Assembly: GCF_001956215.1 (NCBI RefSeq) | Contig: NZ_MRTQ01000021.1 | Location: 1 to 64,000 of the forward strand | Origin: Paenibacillus sp. FSL R5-0490 | GTDB lineage: Bacteria > Bacillota > Bacilli > Bacillales > Cytobacillaceae | Direction of reading: 5' to 3' | Length of the DNA stretch: 64,000 bases | Shown: positions 16,838 through 26,614 of the stretch, one piece after another | Layout: every line of letters starts with the position of its first letter | Numbering within the stretch: the first letter of the stretch is position 1 | Notes under the pieces: model-generated | Database searches by the model: none | Seen by the model: only the letters and a program-made list of their open reading frames with translations | Told to the model about the DNA's origin: nothing | Position numbers and translations under genes: made by a program

Positions 16838-16879
16838 TAATTTATATACAGGAATTTTGCCCAAACTGGACAATTTACT

Positions 16880-16907
16880 TTGGCTTTTTTTACAATGGAC
16901 TTATACA
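16880..16907 (+). promoter_or_regulatory. Candidate promoter of ecsA
   Basis: TTGGCT, 16 bases, TATACA, giving a short leader before the ecsA ATG. It is back to back with the candidate promoter of the minus-strand RNA. Confidence 0.4.
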
Positions 16908-16927
16908 TAGTAGGAAGGACGTTGAGA

Positions 16928-17668
16928 ATGGCGCTGCTTGAAATTAAAAACGTTACCGGCGGCTATACGAGAAACCCGGTCTTAAAGGATGTCTCCTTTG
17001 AAGTGGGTGAAAATGAAATCGTCGGCCTGATTGGCCTTAATGGAGCCGGAAAAAGTACGACCATCAAACATGTAATTGGCTTAATGGAACCGAAGGAGGG
17101 CGAAATATCGATCAATGGCATGCAATTCCTTAAGGATAAGGAAGGATATCGCAAGCAATTCACTTTTGTTCCGGAAACCCCGATTTTGTATGATGAACTG
17201 ACATTAGAAGAGCATTTGCGTATTACAGCCATGGCATACGGTCTGCCTGAAACAGAGTATAAACAAAGAGTGGAAACATTGCTGAAGGAATTCAGAATGG
17301 AAAAAAGACTGAAATGGTTTCCGGCTCATTTTTCTAAAGGGATGAAGCAGAAAGTAATGATCATGTGCGCTTTTTTGGTGCAGCCGTCATTATACATTGT
17401 TGATGAACCATTTGTAGGCCTGGACCCGCTTGGCATTCAGTCACTTCTTGATTTGATGAAGAAAATGAAAGAGAGCGGTGCCGGCATCCTTATGTCCACC
17501 CATATTCTTGCTACCGCTGAAAGATATTGTGATCGTTTTGTGATTTTACATGAAGGAAAAGTAAGAGCGAAGGGGACATTAGCGGAGCTGCAGCAGCAAT
17601 TTGCAATGCCGGGAGCAACCCTCGATGATTTATATATCCAGCTAACAAAGGAAGAAGATTATGTTTAA
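16928..17668 (+). CDS. ecsA: ABC transporter ATP-binding protein EcsA
   Basis: 246 aa. Walker A GLNGAGKS is at residues 36-43, the signature motif is FSKGMKQK and Walker B is LYIVDE. The sequence follows B. subtilis EcsA closely (GGYTRNPVLKDVSF, KRLKWFPAHFSKGMKQK). EcsAB is an ABC exporter needed for normal protein secretion, competence and regulated membrane proteolysis by RasP. Recent work on Staphylococcus links it to export of peptide fragments. I chose ATG 16928 by alignment with the homologue. Reading from 16880 adds 16 residues without a ribosome site. Its end overlaps ecsB. Confidence 0.95.
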   Translation: MALLEIKNVTGGYTRNPVLKDVSFEVGENEIVGLIGLNGAGKSTTIKHVIGLMEPKEGEISINGMQFLKDKEGYRKQFTFVPETPILYDELTLEEHLRITAMAYGLPETEYKQRVETLLKEFRMEKRLKWFPAHFSKGMKQKVMIMCAFLVQPSLYIVDEPFVGLDPLGIQSLLDLMKKMKESGAGILMSTHILATAERYCDRFVILHEGKVRAKGTLAELQQQFAMPGATLDDLYIQLTKEEDYV

Positions 17669-18881
17669 TGAAAAACAATTATGGAAGGAGAGATTCGGGA
17701 GGACGGTCAAAGAGCTTTCCCGCTATCTCCGTTATATTTTTAATGGCCATATTGTCATTGTCATGGTGTTTCTTCTGGGAACTGCAGCTTTTTATTATCA
17801 GGAGTGGATAAAAACCCTGCCCGGTGATTTTCCTGCTGCAGTGATTATCGGAATCATCTTAGCTCTCCTGGTTACATACAGCCCCATTTATACATTCTTT
17901 TCTGAAGCAGACAAAATTTTCCTGCTTCCGCTTGAAGACAGGCTTTCAGGTTATTTCAGACGTTCGATGGCAGTCAGTTTTTTTGTGCATGCATATCTTC
18001 TTGTAATGGGTCTGGGAGTTTTAATGCCGATGTATGCAGCGGTGAATGATGGCAATTTTAAAGTGTTTTTACCCTTTCTGCTGATCCTGCTGACGCTAAA
18101 AATGATCAATTTGCTGATACGCTGGAAGATACAATATTATATCGAAACAAGCGTACACCTATTGGATGCATGTGTCCGTTATGCTGTTAACGCTGTGTTT
18201 CTATATTTTCTTTTTAGCGGCGCTTCCCCTATTTTCATGCTGGCAGCAGGTGTGCTGCTGATCCTGCTGTATTTGTTCTTTACCATGAAATCCAGGGATA
18301 AAGGGCTGAAATGGGAATATTTGATTGATCAGGAAGAGAGAAGAATGACCTCCTTCTACAGGCTGGCCAATATGTTTACAGATGTTCCAAAGCTGAAAGA
18401 CCGAGTGAAGAGAAGGAAGTGGCTTGATTGGCTGCTTTCAGGTATTCCATTCAAACAGGATGCAACTTTTAAAAATCTATATGTCCGTACATTTCTCCGT
18501 TCGGGTGATTACTTCGGTTTATTCATTCGTTTAACTCTTATTGGGGCTGGAGCAATTTATTTGATTTCGTATGGAATGGGACAAATCCTGCTTGTGCCGC
18601 TATTCATGTACCTAACCGGATTTCAGCTGCTGCCCTTATGGAATCACCATCAGGATAAGCTGTGGGTGAATTTATATCCGGTTAAAGGGGGTATAAAGGA
18701 GAAGTCCTTTAAACAGCTGCTGACAGGAATACTGTATGTTCAGGCACTCTTATTATCGATGGCTGTACTGGCAAATGGCGGCTGGCTGGCTTCGCTTTTG
18801 GCTTTAGCCGTGGGAGTTTTATTTGCATATATATATACTCATATCTATATTCAGAAACGGCTGGCAGGCAGCCGGGCTTAA
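17661..18881 (+). CDS. ecsB: ABC transporter membrane protein EcsB
   Basis: A 406-aa integral membrane partner of EcsA with about eight to ten hydrophobic segments. The ATG overlaps the last eight bases of ecsA, so translation is coupled. It begins MFNEKQLWKERFGRTVKELSRYLRYIFNGH, the conserved amphipathic N-terminus of EcsB. Length and position match the B. subtilis protein (408 aa). Confidence 0.93.
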   Translation: MFNEKQLWKERFGRTVKELSRYLRYIFNGHIVIVMVFLLGTAAFYYQEWIKTLPGDFPAAVIIGIILALLVTYSPIYTFFSEADKIFLLPLEDRLSGYFRRSMAVSFFVHAYLLVMGLGVLMPMYAAVNDGNFKVFLPFLLILLTLKMINLLIRWKIQYYIETSVHLLDACVRYAVNAVFLYFLFSGASPIFMLAAGVLLILLYLFFTMKSRDKGLKWEYLIDQEERRMTSFYRLANMFTDVPKLKDRVKRRKWLDWLLSGIPFKQDATFKNLYVRTFLRSGDYFGLFIRLTLIGAGAIYLISYGMGQILLVPLFMYLTGFQLLPLWNHHQDKLWVNLYPVKGGIKEKSFKQLLTGILYVQALLLSMAVLANGGWLASLLALAVGVLFAYIYTHIYIQKRLAGSRA

Positions 18882-18945
18882 AATGAAACCATTTCTGTCT
18901 TTTGTGCGTATATAGAGTCATCCTGAAAAAAAGGCAGGTAGGAAA

Positions 18946-19668
18946 ATGAAGGAGTATGAATTAAAGGCATATTATGAAATTGAAGAGTGGAAGAGACGGA
19001 TCAACAAGCGCTCCGGTCTGCTGAATCGTCTATCCAAAAAAGCTCAGACAAAGGTAAATAGTATAATACCTGAAAAAGCTCATCAAATTATCACAGACAG
19101 CATAAAGAATATGGTAAAGGCCACTTTGGTTGGTTCGAATGCACTCACCAGAAAAAAATCTGCCGGCTGCAGCCTGGAAATGATGGATCACATGCTGGAA
19201 GAGAAGATTTCGACATACCGCAAAACAGCTGCTGTCGAGGGTGCCGGAACCGGGGCAGGGGGAATACTCCTTGGCATAGCTGATTTTCCCTTACTGCTGA
19301 GCATTAAGATGAAATTTCTTTTTGAATCTGCCTCCATATATGGATTTGATACAAATGATTATGAAGAACGCCTGTTTCTCCTCCACGTTTTTCAGCTCGC
19401 ATTTTCCAGTGATGATAAAAGGAAAGAAACACTGAAGCTGATTGAAGAATGGGATGACCGGAAGGAAACATTGGCTGATATGGACTGGAAGGTATTTCAG
19501 CAGGAATACCGGGATTATATTGACTTTGTTAAAATGCTCCAGCTGGTGCCGGGTATAGGTGCTGCTGTCGGGGCGTATGCGAACTATAATTTGCTTGATC
19601 ACTTAGGTGAAACCGCTAAAAATGCTTACCGTCTGCGGGTATTGAAAACAGCCCCAAGGCCTGATTAG
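18946..19668 (+). CDS. ecsC: EcsC family protein
   Basis: 240 aa and the third gene of the ecs operon. It contains the EcsC-family core with the Gly-rich hydrophobic stretch AVEGAGTGAGGILLGIADFPLLLSIKMK and the C-terminal LVPGIGAAVGAYANYNLLDHLGETAKNAYRLR. Function is unknown, and in B. subtilis it is dispensable for EcsAB activity. The ribosome site is AGGTAGGAAA. The TAG stop lies inside the loop of the operon terminator. Confidence 0.92.
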   Translation: MKEYELKAYYEIEEWKRRINKRSGLLNRLSKKAQTKVNSIIPEKAHQIITDSIKNMVKATLVGSNALTRKKSAGCSLEMMDHMLEEKISTYRKTAAVEGAGTGAGGILLGIADFPLLLSIKMKFLFESASIYGFDTNDYEERLFLLHVFQLAFSSDDKRKETLKLIEEWDDRKETLADMDWKVFQQEYRDYIDFVKMLQLVPGIGAAVGAYANYNLLDHLGETAKNAYRLRVLKTAPRPD

Positions 19669-19686
19669 GCTTGGGGCTGTTTTTTA
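19647..19686 (+). terminator. Terminator of the ecs operon, overlapping the ecsC stop
   Basis: Stem AAACAGCCCCAAG / CTTGGGGCTGTTT followed by a T-run. The ecsC stop codon is in the loop. Confidence 0.9.
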
Positions 19687-19705
19687 CTTACACTCGAATT
19701 TCTTC

Positions 19706-20914
19706 TTATTGTCCTACTTCAACAGAGTCCTTGCTTTCCTGATAGCTATGATAGTTTAAAGCTGCTGCTCCCAGTGTTTTTGCTGCAATTAGCATGGCTT
19801 TTTCATCAATATCAAATTTGGGGTGATGGTGCGGGTAATTTTCTGATGTATTTTCAGGTCTTGCCCCGGTAAAGAAGAAGGTCCCTTTCACATGCTGAAG
19901 ATAGTATGCGAAATCTTCACCGCCCATTTCAGGGTCTGTCTCTTCTGCCCATTTGACTTCATCAATTTTCCCTGCCAGTTCAGCCAGGTATTCAGTCTCC
20001 CTTTTATGATTTACAACTGCAGGGTAGCCTCTGTGGAACCGATACTCATAGCCACTGTCTGCTGTGTAGCATGTTCCTTTGACAATGCGCTCGATTTCCT
20101 CTTCGATATTAGTGCGGACGTCCTCGTTAAATGTGCGGACAGTACCAATCAATTTTGCTCTATCTGCAATTACATTAAATGCGTTATCAGCTACGAAAGA
20201 ACCAACTGTTACAACAGCAGAGTCAATTGGATTTACTTTTCTGCTGACGATTTGCTGAAGATTGACAACCAGCTGGGAGGCAGTTACAATCGCATCTTTC
20301 GTTTTGTGAGGCTGTGCTCCGTGCCCGCCTTTTCCTTGGATGGTAACTTCAAACCTGTCTGCTGCCGCCATAAATGGGCCAACCCGATATTGGATCTTCC
20401 CTGTTGGTTCTGATGCCCACAGGTGTGTTCCAAAAATGGCATCGACACCCTCAAGGCAGCCATCTTTGATCATCGAAATAGCTCCGCCCGGAGCATATTC
20501 CTCGGCGTGCTGGTGAATCATTACATATGTACCTTCTAATTCATCGCGAAGTTCATTTAGTGCCTTCGCCAGTACAAGTAAAGTTGCCGTATGTCCATCA
20601 TGTCCGCAAGCATGCATTACCCCAGGAACCAATGATTTATATGGGACATCCTTTTCATCCTGGATAGGAAGTGCATCAAAATCGGCTCTTAAAGCGATGG
20701 TCTTTCCTGGTTTGCTGCCATGAATCCTGGCAACCACTCCATTTCCCCCTACATGGCTCCGGACTTCGATCCCCAGATTTTCATAAAAGGTTTTGATATA
20801 GTGAGCCGTTTTCTCTTCCTTAAAAGATACTTCAGGGTTCTGATGAAGATAGCGCCGGATGGAGACCATTTCATCATAATAGCTTTCCAATTTTTTAAAT
20901 AGTGTTTCAGACAT
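19706..20914 (-). CDS. yhaA: M20-family amidohydrolase YhaA
   Basis: A 402-aa metal-dependent amidase of the M20D (N-acyl amino acid/peptide hydrolase) group. Metal-binding motifs ALRADFDALPI and GVMHACGHDGHTA are visible, then HQHAEE with the catalytic Glu and MGGEDFAYY near the end. It resembles aminoacylases and N-acetyl-diaminopimelate deacetylases, and the substrate is uncertain. The ATG at 20914 has GGAGAGG upstream. The 30-residue longer reading is not supported. Synteny with ecsC matches B. subtilis yhaA. Confidence 0.9.
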   Translation of the reverse strand: MSETLFKKLESYYDEMVSIRRYLHQNPEVSFKEEKTAHYIKTFYENLGIEVRSHVGGNGVVARIHGSKPGKTIALRADFDALPIQDEKDVPYKSLVPGVMHACGHDGHTATLLVLAKALNELRDELEGTYVMIHQHAEEYAPGGAISMIKDGCLEGVDAIFGTHLWASEPTGKIQYRVGPFMAAADRFEVTIQGKGGHGAQPHKTKDAIVTASQLVVNLQQIVSRKVNPIDSAVVTVGSFVADNAFNVIADRAKLIGTVRTFNEDVRTNIEEEIERIVKGTCYTADSGYEYRFHRGYPAVVNHKRETEYLAELAGKIDEVKWAEETDPEMGGEDFAYYLQHVKGTFFFTGARPENTSENYPHHHPKFDIDEKAMLIAAKTLGAAALNYHSYQESKDSVEVGQ

Positions 20915-21065
20915 GATTCCCTCTCCTATCGACGTAATTTTTCCATTATTATAACATTCTTTAATAGGATAAAGAGAAAAATGTTTTTTCTGCAAACATA
21001 ACATAATAAAATTGAAGAAGAAATGATACTATAAATGAAGACCAATATGGGAGGTATTAGTAAGA

Positions 21066-21728
21066 TTGGAAATGCTTAAATCTAAATGGACCTATTTTTT
21101 TCTGGCTGTATCCGCATCCATTTTTCTATATTTTCTTGTTGCCGTTACTAACGGACAACCTCTTGATTTTGACCGTTACTTGTCAAAGTTCTTTACAGAA
21201 TTATTTTCAGAAAGCACCCATCCTTTTTTTGAAGCCATGGACAATATGGGGAGTAAAATCGGTGTAGGGATTATTACATTGGCTTTCTTATTGTTGCTTT
21301 GGCTCAAGTATAGGAATTATGAGGCGATGGCAGCTGTTGTTTTTGCTGTTGCAGCGGGAAATGAAGTAAATAAGTGGCTTAAAGAGGCTGTTGGAAGGCC
21401 GCGCCCTGATCAGGAGCATCTTGTTGATGTGGCGAGTCTCAGCTTTCCGAGCGGACACGCGATGATTGGGATGATTCTATATACGTGGATAGGCTATTTT
21501 ATCATTACCGAGCTGAAGAAAGCGTCAGCGAAATGGATCACGGCAATTATTGCAGGCATTTGGATTTTTCTAATGGGGATCAGCCGGATAGTGATGGGGG
21601 TACATTATCCGTCGGATATCACAGCAGGATTTGCAGCAGGCTATATTTGGGTATTCATATCAATTTCCCTTTATGCGGCCTTAAAGTCAATGTTCAGAAG
21701 GAAATCATATGAGAGAGAATCAGCTTAA
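21066..21728 (+). CDS. PAP2-family membrane phosphatase
   Basis: 220 aa and six membrane segments. All three PAP2 motifs are present: KEAVGRPRP, SFPSGHAM and SRIVMGVHYPSD, with the active-site His residues in the last two. Such enzymes dephosphorylate undecaprenyl pyrophosphate or phosphatidylglycerol phosphate at the outer membrane face. The TTG start at 21066 is 11 bases from GGGAGG. An ATG two codons later is the alternative. It stands alone between two minus-strand genes. Confidence 0.88.
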   Translation: MEMLKSKWTYFFLAVSASIFLYFLVAVTNGQPLDFDRYLSKFFTELFSESTHPFFEAMDNMGSKIGVGIITLAFLLLLWLKYRNYEAMAAVVFAVAAGNEVNKWLKEAVGRPRPDQEHLVDVASLSFPSGHAMIGMILYTWIGYFIITELKKASAKWITAIIAGIWIFLMGISRIVMGVHYPSDITAGFAAGYIWVFISISLYAALKSMFRRKSYERESA

Positions 21729-21733
21729 CAGCC

Positions 21734-21760
21734 AAAGAGACTATCGCCGATAGTCTCTTT
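21734..21760. terminator. Bidirectional terminator between the PAP2 gene and yhfA
   Basis: Perfect stem AAAGAGACTATCG / CGATAGTCTCTTT. Confidence 0.87.
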
Positions 21761-21766
21761 GTTGTT

Positions 21767-23173
21767 TTAAATGAGGAACATGGCTGCAATAGTTGTCACG
21801 ATTAAGCCAATTGTGACAGGAAGCAGGTTCCGTCGGGCCAGTTCAAAAGCATCTACATTGCAGATTGCGGCTGCAGGTATAAGGGCCCAGGGAACCAAAG
21901 TGCCACCGCCCACCCAGATGGCAGCTACCTGCCCGAGAGCCGTTAAGGTTGCAGCACCTGTGCCGATAGCTGTCGCAAATAGATTTGCAATGGAGCCGGC
22001 AAGTGAGATGCCGGAAAAGCCGGATCCATCAAGCCCTGTTATGGCTCCAACGACAGTCAGTGTAATGGCGCCTACCTCTTTGCTTAAAGGGACAACAGAT
22101 GCCAGCCCCACTCCAAGATCATTAACAATTCCATGAGAGCCCTTTGGCAAAAAGTCTCCTATCATCTGAGAAAATCCAGCGTCCCCCAGATAAAAGAAAG
22201 CTGCAATTGGAATGACAGGGCCAAATACTCTAAATCCAAACTGGAAGCCTTCAACTAAATAGGCTGTTGTTTTTTCAAGACCTTTATTACGATGGGCAGC
22301 GAGCGTAATCATCAGGAGGATAAATATTGATGTCCCGCCTACCAAGGCGGTTGCGTCACCGCCCTGAAGATCTAACGCAAACATGGCTGCTACATCAGCA
22401 GCAAATAAGATTGGAATTAATAACGCAAAAAAACGTTTTTGTTTAAGTGAAAGCAGATGTTTTTGACTGGAATCAGCCTGCAGTTCAGCTGGTGTATCCC
22501 CAGTAAGCCCAGTATCTGCAGTCAGCTTGCCGCTTTTCATATCTCTCTTGATAAGATAAAAAGCAGTTATAGTCGTGACTGCACCCATAATAATAACAAG
22601 CGGAACACTGGCTGATATGACCTCGCCTACAGGAAGACCTGCCGCGTCGGCAGTTAACTTCGGGGCAGCCTGGATTATAAAATCTCCGGATAGTGCGATG
22701 CCATGACCGAACAGGTTCATGGCCATTGCCACACCCAGAGCAGGTAATCCTACCCGGATGGCTACGGGAAGAAGTACGGCCCCCATTAAGGCAACAGCAG
22801 GAGATGGCCAAAAAAACCAGGAGATGACCATCATCAAAATTCCGATCGTCCAATAGGCAAGTGCCGGTGTTCTGATTAACCTGGTAAAAGGAGAGATCAT
22901 GACATCATTAATTCCGGTTGTGGTCAGTGTCCGGCTCATGGCCACTATAATGGAAATGACCAGTATAGTGGAAAGAAGTTCTGTTATCGCAAATATAAAA
23001 CTGGTGAAAATACTGCTGACTGAACCGCTTAAGGAGCCGGTAGCTGTAATGGCAATTAAAAAGATGCCCGCAATACAGACCAGCGTTGTATCTCTCTTCA
23101 TAACCATGAAGCCGATGATGAAGACAATAAAAAGAACATATATCCAATGAATGGCTGTCAGCTCAACTCCCAC
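21767..23173 (-). CDS. yhfA: YhfA-like ion-transporter-superfamily permease
   Basis: A 468-aa polytopic protein with 11-12 membrane segments, rich in Gly/Ala. The motif NLFATAIGTGAATLTALGQVAAIWVGGGTL near the C-terminus, and the paired half-repeats, resemble the IT/GntP-like permeases for organic acids. The location after yhaA matches B. subtilis yhfA (463 aa). The start is GTG with AAAGGGGG upstream. Substrate unknown. Confidence 0.82.
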   Translation of the reverse strand: MGVELTAIHWIYVLFIVFIIGFMVMKRDTTLVCIAGIFLIAITATGSLSGSVSSIFTSFIFAITELLSTILVISIIVAMSRTLTTTGINDVMISPFTRLIRTPALAYWTIGILMMVISWFFWPSPAVALMGAVLLPVAIRVGLPALGVAMAMNLFGHGIALSGDFIIQAAPKLTADAAGLPVGEVISASVPLVIIMGAVTTITAFYLIKRDMKSGKLTADTGLTGDTPAELQADSSQKHLLSLKQKRFFALLIPILFAADVAAMFALDLQGGDATALVGGTSIFILLMITLAAHRNKGLEKTTAYLVEGFQFGFRVFGPVIPIAAFFYLGDAGFSQMIGDFLPKGSHGIVNDLGVGLASVVPLSKEVGAITLTVVGAITGLDGSGFSGISLAGSIANLFATAIGTGAATLTALGQVAAIWVGGGTLVPWALIPAAAICNVDAFELARRNLLPVTIGLIVTTIAAMFLI

Positions 23174-23220
23174 TTGATTTTCCCCCTTTCAAAATTCCAT
23201 AAGAGAAGCGCCGGTTTAGG

Positions 23221-23330
23221 CGAATCACCCGATTCGGAATGTAGTACAGAATATGATGGAATGAAATAAATGGTGATATGAATTAAATCCGTCCAGAGGA
23301 GGAGGCTGAAACACACCGGGGGATGTTTCA
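23221..23330. promoter_or_regulatory. Two perfect inverted repeats between yhfA and liaF
   Basis: CGAATC accc GATTCG at 23221-23236 and TGAAACA, 10 bases, TGTTTCA at 23307-23330. Both lie in the divergent gap of 250 bp, which holds no gene. The second is at a distance fitting an operator for the lia-like operon, but I recognise no known regulator consensus. Confidence 0.35.
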
Positions 23331-23422
23331 ATAGAATTGCTGACTGATAAAATGAATGCAGAAGGAAAATGTTTTTGCATTAGCGAATACAAGAATAGAA
23401 GAAAAGAGGGAAGGGAAAGCCT

Positions 23423-24247
23423 ATGAGATACAGGTCCGTTAATCAAATAATCTTCGCGATAAGTTTATCAGCTATTGGGGTTTTGCTTCTTCTTATGAAC
23501 ATAGGTGTCATTTCCTTGGAAATAAAAGAGGTATTTGTCGTAATTTACCCCTTTATCCTAATGGCTGCCGGGTGTTATTATCTGCTTTCATACATACTGA
23601 AGAATAGCCGGAGCGGGATGTTTCCCGGGTTATTTCTAATTGTATTTTCATTACTATTAATCCTTGATCGTCTCGGAGTCATTGCATTCAGGTTTATGGA
23701 AATCTGGAAACTCTGGCCCCTGTTTCTTATTTTTATCGGCATTAATATTCTTTTGAAAAAAGATCGTTTAAAGATACATTTTGAACAGGATTTCCCGGCA
23801 GATATCTATGGGAAAGACAAAGGTGCAGCGGAGAAAAAAGTTATTAATATCTCAAAATATGAAAGTCCTCAGCCGCTTAAAAATATAAGAGGCTTTTCAA
23901 TTGGCGATGTGGATTTTAAACAGCCGAATTGGTCTCTCGAGCCGATGGATTTATATACAATGATCGGTGATTATTTTATCGATTTCAGCAAAGCTTTCAT
24001 CCCGGAGAAAGAGACGCCTGTCATTGTGAGAGGGTGGATTGGCGATGTGAAAATGATCATCCCCGAAAACATTCCGGTGATGATCCAGTCAAATATTAAT
24101 ATAGGAGACATCCGCATTTTTGATCAAAAGACAGGTGACATCAACCGCAGTCTTCACTACAAGTCGCCCGGTTATGATGAGGCCTCAAGAAAGCTGAAAA
24201 TCGCTGTACAAGTAAAAATTGGATCCATTAGGATCGATAAAGTATAG
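23423..24247 (+). CDS. liaF: LiaF-like membrane sensor/inhibitor
   Basis: 274 aa. Four membrane helices lie in the first 110 residues, then a linker and a C-terminal beta-repeat domain (DUF2154/LiaF type: VIVRGWIGDVKMIIPENIPVMIQSNINIGDIRIF). LiaF proteins hold the LiaS kinase inactive until cell-wall stress occurs. The next two genes are the cognate kinase and regulator. Unlike in B. subtilis, no liaIH or liaG is attached. Confidence 0.85.
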   Translation: MRYRSVNQIIFAISLSAIGVLLLLMNIGVISLEIKEVFVVIYPFILMAAGCYYLLSYILKNSRSGMFPGLFLIVFSLLLILDRLGVIAFRFMEIWKLWPLFLIFIGINILLKKDRLKIHFEQDFPADIYGKDKGAAEKKVINISKYESPQPLKNIRGFSIGDVDFKQPNWSLEPMDLYTMIGDYFIDFSKAFIPEKETPVIVRGWIGDVKMIIPENIPVMIQSNINIGDIRIFDQKTGDINRSLHYKSPGYDEASRKLKIAVQVKIGSIRIDKV

Positions 24248-24256
24248 GGGTATAAG

Positions 24257-25300
24257 ATGAAAAAAAGCGGAATCAGGTATTGGTTTGTGCAGAGCTTTAT
24301 TATGATGGCCATTATAAGTTCATTAATCTTTTTTGTCGGATTGCAGGTCTATCTATTTTACAATTCTGAATCGCCATTGACTATAAAGAGCACCTTTTGG
24401 CTGTTTTTGTATGTTTTAACGGTATTACTCCTTACGGGTGCCTATTTTGGGCTCAAGGGCAGCTACTTAATAAAAGGGCGGCTCGGTGATATCCTGTTAT
24501 TTGTTTCGACCTTAAGAAGCGGCAAGTATGCTGATCGGATGGAATCGTATGAAAAAGATGAAATAGGATTAATATCAGATGAACTGAATCAGCTGGCCGA
24601 AAATATTCAGGAGCAGGTTTATTCTATGCAGCGGCTTGCCGATGAAAAGTCTGCATTGGCACAAACAGCCCATTCAGCAGCTGTAATGGAAGAAAGACAG
24701 CGCCTGGCCAGGGATCTCCATGATGTAGTGAGCCAGCAGCTTTTCGCATTAAGTATGATGTCTTCAGCAGCCCTGAGAGTTTTTGATTTGGATAGTGATA
24801 AAGCGAGAGAACAGTTAAATGAAATCTCTGAAATCGCTGCGAAAGCCCAGGGGGAAATGAGGGCGCTTCTCCTCCATCTTAGGCCCGTTCAGCTGAGTAA
24901 TGACAGTCTCTGTGATGGTATTATTAAGCTGATTCAGGAGTTAAAGGCAAAGACAAACATCGAATTCCATGCAAGTATTGATGAGATTGTAAACCTTTCC
25001 AAAGCAGCGGAAGAGCATTTATTCCGGATTGTCCAGGAGGCTTTATCTAATGTGCTCCGTCATGCGGATGCAGGAAAGATCAAAGTAACCCTAACGGAAG
25101 AGGATGATTACATCTTTCTTTTTATTGCTGATAATGGAAAAGGGTTTAATCCTCATAAAGAGAGAATCACTTCTTACGGGCTGAAAACTATGAGGGAACG
25201 CTGCGAGGAGGTTGGCGGAATATTCAAAATACGATCCAAAGAAAACGAAGGAACTTATATAGATATTAAAATTCCGGCAAAAGGGGAGAGGCTGAAATGA
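24257..25300 (+). CDS. liaS: LiaS/VraS-like sensor histidine kinase
   Basis: A 347-aa NarL-type (HisKA_3) kinase. Two N-terminal membrane helices with only a short extracytoplasmic loop (an intramembrane-sensing design), a HAMP-like linker, then the phosphoacceptor H155 in ERQRLARDLHDVVSQQLFAL, and an HATPase domain with EALSNVLRHADA (N box) and DNGKGF (G1). It senses envelope stress through LiaF. It starts 9 bases after liaF and overlaps liaR by four bases. Confidence 0.9.
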   Translation: MKKSGIRYWFVQSFIMMAIISSLIFFVGLQVYLFYNSESPLTIKSTFWLFLYVLTVLLLTGAYFGLKGSYLIKGRLGDILLFVSTLRSGKYADRMESYEKDEIGLISDELNQLAENIQEQVYSMQRLADEKSALAQTAHSAAVMEERQRLARDLHDVVSQQLFALSMMSSAALRVFDLDSDKAREQLNEISEIAAKAQGEMRALLLHLRPVQLSNDSLCDGIIKLIQELKAKTNIEFHASIDEIVNLSKAAEEHLFRIVQEALSNVLRHADAGKIKVTLTEEDDYIFLFIADNGKGFNPHKERITSYGLKTMRERCEEVGGIFKIRSKENEGTYIDIKIPAKGERLK

Positions 25301-25944
25301 TCAGGGTAGCAGTTGTGGATGATCATGAAATGGTAAGAAGGGGCATTATTTCTTATTTGGCAACTGAGTCTGGCATAGAGGTCATTGGGGAAGCAGGCAG
25401 TGGGAATGAAGCTGTAAAGCTTGTGCTGAAAGAGCGGCCGGAAATTGTTTTGATGGACCTCCTGATGGAAAATGGGAACGGAATAGAAGCGACTAGGGAG
25501 ATTCTAAAATGCTATCCTGAATGCAAGGTTATCATCATAACCAGCTTTTACGATGATGAACAGGTTTTTCCGGCGATTGAAGCGGGTGCCTTCAGCTATA
25601 TGCTGAAAACGGCAAATGCTGCCGAAGTTGTAACTGCCATTAAGAAAGCTGTGCAGGGTGAACCTGTCATTGAGTCAAAGGTTGCAGGGAAAATGGTAAG
25701 CCGTTTCAGAGAAAAAGAAAAAAAGCCTCATGATGATTTAACTGAAAGGGAGTTTGATGTCCTGCTCTGCATTGGGGAAGGGATGACAAACCAGGAAATC
25801 AGCGAGGAATTGTTCATTGGCATCAAAACCGTCAAAACACACGTAAGCAATATCCTCAGTAAACTTGGCGTTACAGACCGTACACAGGCAGCCGTTTATG
25901 CCAACCGAAACGGAATTATAAAAAAACAGGCAAAAAAAGGATGA
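25297..25944 (+). CDS. liaR: LiaR/VraR-like response regulator
   Basis: 215 aa. The receiver domain has the phosphorylation site D54 in IVLMDLLME, acid pocket VDDHE and K105-like LKT, followed by a LuxR-type HTH (LTEREFDVLLCIGEGMTNQEISEELFIGIKTVKTHVSNIL). It matches LiaR/VraR throughout. The ATGA overlap with liaS shows coupled translation. Target genes are not obvious in the window. Confidence 0.92.
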   Translation: MIRVAVVDDHEMVRRGIISYLATESGIEVIGEAGSGNEAVKLVLKERPEIVLMDLLMENGNGIEATREILKCYPECKVIIITSFYDDEQVFPAIEAGAFSYMLKTANAAEVVTAIKKAVQGEPVIESKVAGKMVSRFREKEKKPHDDLTEREFDVLLCIGEGMTNQEISEELFIGIKTVKTHVSNILSKLGVTDRTQAAVYANRNGIIKKQAKKG

Positions 25945-25968
25945 GTCATAATGGCTCATCCTTTTTTT
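25936..25968 (+). terminator. Terminator of the liaFSR-like operon
   Basis: AAAGGATGAG / CTCATCCTTT followed by a T-run. Confidence 0.88.
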
Positions 25969-26017
25969 ACAAGATAAGAAAGATACAATTGCACTTCCAG
26001 GTCCAGCATGCTTCTTG

Positions 26018-26614
<597 letters not shown>

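Noticed and set aside
16395-16850. CRISPR array
   Set aside because: Only three repeats at uneven spacing (127 and 143 bases), one of them diverged, and no cas genes.
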